Assembly: GCF_002252445.1 (NCBI RefSeq)
Contig: NZ_NNRJ01000016.1
Span: 1 to 64,000, forward strand
DNA: 64,000 bases
Reading direction: 5' to 3'
Origin: Brucella thiophenivorans
GTDB taxonomy: Bacteria > Pseudomonadota > Alphaproteobacteria > Rhizobiales > Rhizobiaceae
This document shows positions 60,894-64,000 of the stretch, one piece after another. Below the pieces are notes generated by a model. The model saw only the letters and a list, made by a program, of their open reading frames with translations, searched no databases and was not told the origin of the DNA. Both the position numbers and the translations under genes were made by a program. The first letter of the stretch is position 1, and every line of letters begins with the position of its first letter.

Positions 60894-61548
60894 AACCAAG
60901 CGTGCATCACTCGCTTTGAGTGAAGTTGAAATCGATGGCAGTTTTTCCGGCTATGCCAGCGTTTTCGGTCTGCCTGATCTTGGCAATGATATTATCGAAA
61001 AAGGCGCTTTTGCAAAATCGCTTTTGACCCGCAAATCGTCTGGCGTTCGGATGCTTTGGCAGCATGATGCAGGCGAACCGATTGGCGTTTGGACAGATAT
61101 TCGCGAAGATGCACGCGGTCTTTATGTCGAAGGCAGACTTGCCAAAGGTGTGGCCCGCGCACGCGAAGCACTCGAACTGATGCGGGCCGGTGGCCTGGAT
61201 GGACTTTCCATAGGCTTTCGCACTGTGAAGGCGCGAAAGGATGCACGCACCGGCTTGCGACACATTGTTGAAGCGGACCTCTGGGAAATCTCGGTGGTGA
61301 CGTTTCCGATGCTGCCGCAGGCGCGCATCAACAATCTAAAAGCGGATTTGCCAACGATAAGAGAATTTGAACGCTGGCTCACGCGGGATGCGGGGTTGAG
61401 CCGTTCTGCTGCACGTCTGGTGATAGCCAAGGGCTATTCAGCACTTGCAGCCTTACAAGGTCGGGATGAGCGGGACGCTCTCAACCCCGAAGATCAAGGC
61501 CTTGCGCAGCGTATGCGCGCCGCCTGCAAGATGATGTCTTTTAACTAA
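60880..61548 (+). CDS. GTA prohead protease (gp4, HK97 family)
   Basis: Cleaves the capsid scaffold during head maturation. U35/S78-type marks: FSGYASVFGLPDLGNDIIEKGAFAKSL, LWQHDAGEPIGVW with catalytic His (about residue 64) and LDGLSIGFRTVKARKD with catalytic Ser (about residue 109), then LWEISVVTFPMLPQA. ATG 60880 is preceded by AAAGGAG five bases upstream and overlaps gp3.5 by 14 bases. The C-terminal helical region (about 170-222) is a common extension in GTA proteases. Confidence 0.93.
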   Translation: MIKLETKRASLALSEVEIDGSFSGYASVFGLPDLGNDIIEKGAFAKSLLTRKSSGVRMLWQHDAGEPIGVWTDIREDARGLYVEGRLAKGVARAREALELMRAGGLDGLSIGFRTVKARKDARTGLRHIVEADLWEISVVTFPMLPQARINNLKADLPTIREFERWLTRDAGLSRSAARLVIAKGYSALAALQGRDERDALNPEDQGLAQRMRAACKMMSFN

Positions 61549-61561
61549 ATCAGGATCAAAA

Positions 61562-62836
61562 ATGAACAACACTCATACAGTCCCGCTCGAAACCAAGAGC
61601 GTGGAAACGAAGGCGCTTGGCGCTAATCTGGGCAATGACGGCGATGTATCCGAAGCATTTGACGAGTTCATGACAGCTTTCTCGGCTTTCCGTGAAGCCA
61701 ATGATGAGCGTCTCAAGAAGGTCGAAAAAAGTGCTGATGTCGATGTGCTTTTGCGCGAAAAAGTTGATCGTATCAACCGTGCAATTGATGAGCAAAAACA
61801 GGCGCTGGATCAGTATGTGCTGAAAAGCGCACGTCCACAGCTTGGCAAAGTGGCACTCGTTGAAAACCGCGAACACAAGCAGGCGTTCGATGGTTATGTT
61901 CGCCGTGGTGATGAGCAGTTGCTGCGCGGCATTGAACAGAAGGCGCATTCTTATGCCTCCGGCCCTGATGGTGGCTATCTAGTGCCAGCGGAACTCGAAA
62001 CCGAAATTGGTCGGAGATTAGCGGTGCTGTCGCCAATCCGTGGCATTTCAAGTGTGCGTCAGGTTTCCGGCGCTGTGCTGAAAAAGCCGTTCTCGGTCAG
62101 CGGTCCGGCGACCGGCTGGGTGGGCGAAACCGATGCACGTCCGCAGACGGCTTCGGCAAAGCTCGCAGAATTGCAGTTTCCAACCATGGAAATCTACGCC
62201 ATGCCAGCGGCAACCTCTTCGCTGCTTGATGACGCCGCCGTCAATGTCGAACAGTGGATTGCCGAGGAAGTGGAAGCGGCCTTTGCCGAGCAGGAAGGTG
62301 CCGCCTTCATCAGCGGTAATGGCGTCAACAAGCCAAAGGGCTTCTTGAGTTATGACACGGTTGAAGATGCAGGCTGGGAATGGGGCAAGATCGGCCATAT
62401 CGAAACCGGCGTTGCGGGTGGCCTGCCTGTAGCCGACCCATCCGATAAGCTGATCGAACTCATCTATGCGCTGAAAGCCGGTTATCGCCAAAACGCCAAT
62501 TTTGTGATGAACAGAAAAACGCAGAGTGTCCTGCGCAAGCTCAAGGATGCTGACGGCAATTATCTCTGGCAGCCACCATCGGCTGTTGGCGAGAAAGCTT
62601 CGTTCATGGGCTTTGGTTTGGTCGAGGCCGAGCATATGCCGGACATCGCGGCCGATGGCACGCCGATTGCTTTTGGTGATTTCGAGCGTGGCTATCTGGT
62701 GGTCGATCGCATCGGTGTTCGCGTGTTGCGCGATCCATATTCCGCCAAGCCCTATGTGCTTTTTTATACGACCAAGCGCGTTGGCGGCGGTGTTCAGGAC
62801 TTCGATGCGATCAAGCTTCTAAAGTTTGCTGCATAA
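61562..62836 (+). CDS. GTA major capsid protein (gp5, HK97 fold)
   Basis: Shell protein of the GTA head. The N-terminal 110 residues are helical (FDEFMTAFSAFREANDERLKKVEKSADVDVLLREKVDRI), the scaffold removed by the protease. Then comes HK97-fold sequence: GPDGGYLVPAELETEIGRRL, LQFPTMEIYAMPAATSSLLDDAAVNVEQWIAEEVEAAFAEQEGAAFISGNG, PKGFLSYD and VEAEHMPDIAADGTPIAFGDFERGYLVVDRIG. A ribosome site (CAGGATC) precedes ATG 61562. The frame is whole. Confidence 0.95.
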   Translation: MNNTHTVPLETKSVETKALGANLGNDGDVSEAFDEFMTAFSAFREANDERLKKVEKSADVDVLLREKVDRINRAIDEQKQALDQYVLKSARPQLGKVALVENREHKQAFDGYVRRGDEQLLRGIEQKAHSYASGPDGGYLVPAELETEIGRRLAVLSPIRGISSVRQVSGAVLKKPFSVSGPATGWVGETDARPQTASAKLAELQFPTMEIYAMPAATSSLLDDAAVNVEQWIAEEVEAAFAEQEGAAFISGNGVNKPKGFLSYDTVEDAGWEWGKIGHIETGVAGGLPVADPSDKLIELIYALKAGYRQNANFVMNRKTQSVLRKLKDADGNYLWQPPSAVGEKASFMGFGLVEAEHMPDIAADGTPIAFGDFERGYLVVDRIGVRVLRDPYSAKPYVLFYTTKRVGGGVQDFDAIKLLKFAA

Positions 62837-62845
62837 CAATCTTAA

Positions 62846-62900
62846 CAACGCGCATGCCGAAAACCGCTTCACACTTTTCGGGATGCGCTTTTAGCAGCGG
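62846..62900. repeat. Mosaic palindromic repeat inside the GTA-like cluster
   Basis: AACGCGCATGCCGAAAACCG, CTTCACACTTTTCGGGATGCG and CTTTTAGC. The repeat fills part of the 195-base gap between the capsid and connector genes, otherwise the only sizeable gap in the cluster. Confidence 0.7.
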
Positions 62901-63031
62901 TTTTGCTGCAATTCTGCATCGCTACCCTGCCGGTTTTGGCAGCTAGATTCAAATTGCAAACGCGTTGAATCTTTTTCTGGGGTGCCATGCGTAACTATCT
63001 GATTTGAGAGTTATTTTAAGGGGAAAATAAA

Positions 63032-63592
63032 ATGACAATGTTTCTTGTCACGCCGCCGGCGCTTGAGCCGGTGACGGTCGCAGACGCGCGCGCATTTTTA
63101 AGAATTTCGACCGAGAGCGAAGACGATATTCTACGCCGCATCATCAAGACGGCACGTGAACTTGTCGAGGCCGATACGGGGTTAGCACTTATCGACCAGA
63201 CCTGGCGTCTGCGGGTTGATCGCTGGCCGCGTTCGGGTCGTCTGGCGCTGTTCAAATATCCGGTCAAGGCTGTAACCGCCGTCGTTGCTTATTGTTCGGA
63301 CGGAATTGCGATCAGCATGGAACCAGAAGAATTCATGCTCCAGCACGGTCGTCGTCCGCAGCGTGTTTACATGGCGCAATATCCTGATGCGCAGTCCTTC
63401 TGTGGGCTTGAGGTGGACTTTATTGCGGGCTTCGGAGAGACCGGTGTTGAGGTGCCAGATGCGCTCAAGCAGGCGATATTCACGCTGACCGCACATCTTT
63501 ATGAGAACCGCGCTGGCCTTGATGGAGCAAAATCTGAGCTTCCACCGATGGTCGGCCAGATGGTCGATAGCTGGCGGCGCATATCCCTATGA
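63032..63592 (+). CDS. GTA head-tail connector protein (gp6)
   Basis: Adaptor joining head and tail. Product of 186 residues with the gp6-like N-terminal block (VTVADARAFLRISTESEDDILRRIIKTARELVEADTGLALIDQTWRL) and a C-terminal helix (VPDALKQAIFTLTAHLYENRAGL) typical of phage head-tail connectors. A ribosome site (TAAGGGGAAAATAAA) precedes ATG 63032. Its stop overlaps the next gene by four bases. Confidence 0.88.
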   Translation: MTMFLVTPPALEPVTVADARAFLRISTESEDDILRRIIKTARELVEADTGLALIDQTWRLRVDRWPRSGRLALFKYPVKAVTAVVAYCSDGIAISMEPEEFMLQHGRRPQRVYMAQYPDAQSFCGLEVDFIAGFGETGVEVPDALKQAIFTLTAHLYENRAGLDGAKSELPPMVGQMVDSWRRISL

Positions 63593-63927
63593 ACAATGTG
63601 TTGTTTATTGACCCGGGTCAGCTCACCACAGAGTTGGCTCTGGAAGCCATGCATCCGATTGCCGACGGGATGGGCGGCTATCGCGAAACATGGGTCGAAA
63701 CATCCACCATATGGGGACGCATCGAACCCGTATCCACAAATCAGCGTGATTTTGGCATTCGGCCACGCCCAGAAATAACCCACCGTATTCTGGTGCGTTA
63801 TCGCGAGGATGTTTCCGCTGACAAACGTTTCCGTAAGGGCGGGCGGATTTTCACGCTGCGTTCCGTGCACGAACCGGATGAGAGCGGGCGTTATCTGATC
63901 TGTCTTGCAGTGGAGGAAGGGCGGTGA
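63589..63927 (+). CDS. GTA head closure/adaptor protein (gp7)
   Basis: Product of 112 residues with the SPP1 gp16/HK97 gp10-type head closure pattern: DGMGGYRETWVETSTIWGRIEPVS, RPRPEITHRILVRYREDVSADKRFRKGGRIFTLRSVHEPDESGRYLICLAVEEG. It starts overlapping gp6 (ATGA) and its stop overlaps the next start (GTGA). Confidence 0.88.
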   Translation: MNNVLFIDPGQLTTELALEAMHPIADGMGGYRETWVETSTIWGRIEPVSTNQRDFGIRPRPEITHRILVRYREDVSADKRFRKGGRIFTLRSVHEPDESGRYLICLAVEEGR

Positions 63928-64000
63928 ATGTGAACATGAAACTGACATTTGATGGCCTCGTTCGCGCGCTTCGTTTCAAACAGTTGGCGCTGCGTGAAGA
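63924..64000 (+). CDS. 5' part of the next GTA cluster gene (truncated by window end)
   Basis: Open frame from GTG 63924, overlapping the gp7 stop by four bases; an ATG at 63936 begins MKLTFDGLVRALRFKQLALRE. The gene continues past the window. By order it should be gp8 (tail terminator) or a small gene before it, but 25 residues are too few to decide. Confidence 0.6.
   Translation, partial: MNVNMKLTFDGLVRALRFKQLALRE

Noticed and set aside
57591-64000. Ordinary complete prophage
   Set aside because: No integrase, repressor, replication or attachment sites are visible upstream, the module begins directly with terminase genes beside a housekeeping PBP, and gene order matches GTA. The part beyond the window could still change this.

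Overview
The window looks like a chromosomal segment of an alphaproteobacterium of the order Rhizobiales, most like Brucella/Ochrobactrum. The pointers are a CcrM methyltransferase behind CtrA-type boxes, a MucR/Ros regulator, a betI-betA-betB choline operon, Rhizobiales-type DUF proteins (DUF1491, DUF2336, DUF5330, DUF6456) and many copies of a short palindromic intergenic repeat. I saw no tRNA or rRNA gene, insertion sequence, integrase or CRISPR array. The species assignment is inference.

Layout. 1-5 kb: the 3' part of an EAL phosphodiesterase, a HAD phosphatase, a 43-residue membrane peptide and a ClC channel. 5-8 kb: ccrM, a second HAD phosphatase and mutY. 8-16 kb: an overlapping set of polysaccharide genes (GT25 transferase, O-antigen ligase/polymerase-like protein, nucleotide-sugar epimerase) that runs into DUF721, then a DsbA-like oxidoreductase and smc. 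16-26 kb: ppdK, a polysaccharide deacetylase, DUF1499, an MBL hydrolase, bioY, two urate-pathway genes (allA, uraH) and a DUF2793 protein. 26-31 kb: an AraC regulator and the bet operon with a clear BetI-type operator. 31-45 kb: Gre factor, corA (with a possible leader ORF), an MFS transporter, a HerA-like ATPase, an L,D-transpeptidase, a haloacid dehalogenase, sodB, two c-type cytochromes, oligopeptidase B, msrB and mucR. 45-57 kb: a two-gene regulator made of a stand-alone DnaA domain IV protein and a DUF6456 protein, then an amidase, sufE, a membrane histidine kinase overlapping a peptidoglycan-binding protein, DUF1491, DUF2336 and a class A PBP operon. 57.6-64 kb: small terminase-like protein, large terminase, portal, a small membrane protein, prohead protease, capsid and two head-tail connector proteins, in the order of the Rhodobacter capsulatus gene transfer agent (GTA); the cluster runs off the end.

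The most interesting reading joins these last two regions. The DnaA-domain-IV/DUF6456 pair at 45.9-47.1 kb has the architecture of the GTA activators GafY and GafZ (fused as GafA in Rhodobacter), and it lies about 10 kb from the GTA structural cluster. Just before the cluster is a sigma70-like promoter followed after about 65 nt by a strong intrinsic-terminator-like hairpin, an arrangement that suits an anti-termination switch by GafZ. A near-perfect palindrome overlaps the likely gafY promoter, the DUF2793 protein could be a satellite fibre gene, and a DivJ-like kinase and CtrA boxes hint at cell-cycle control. These links are inferred from sequence and family knowledge and have not been tested here.
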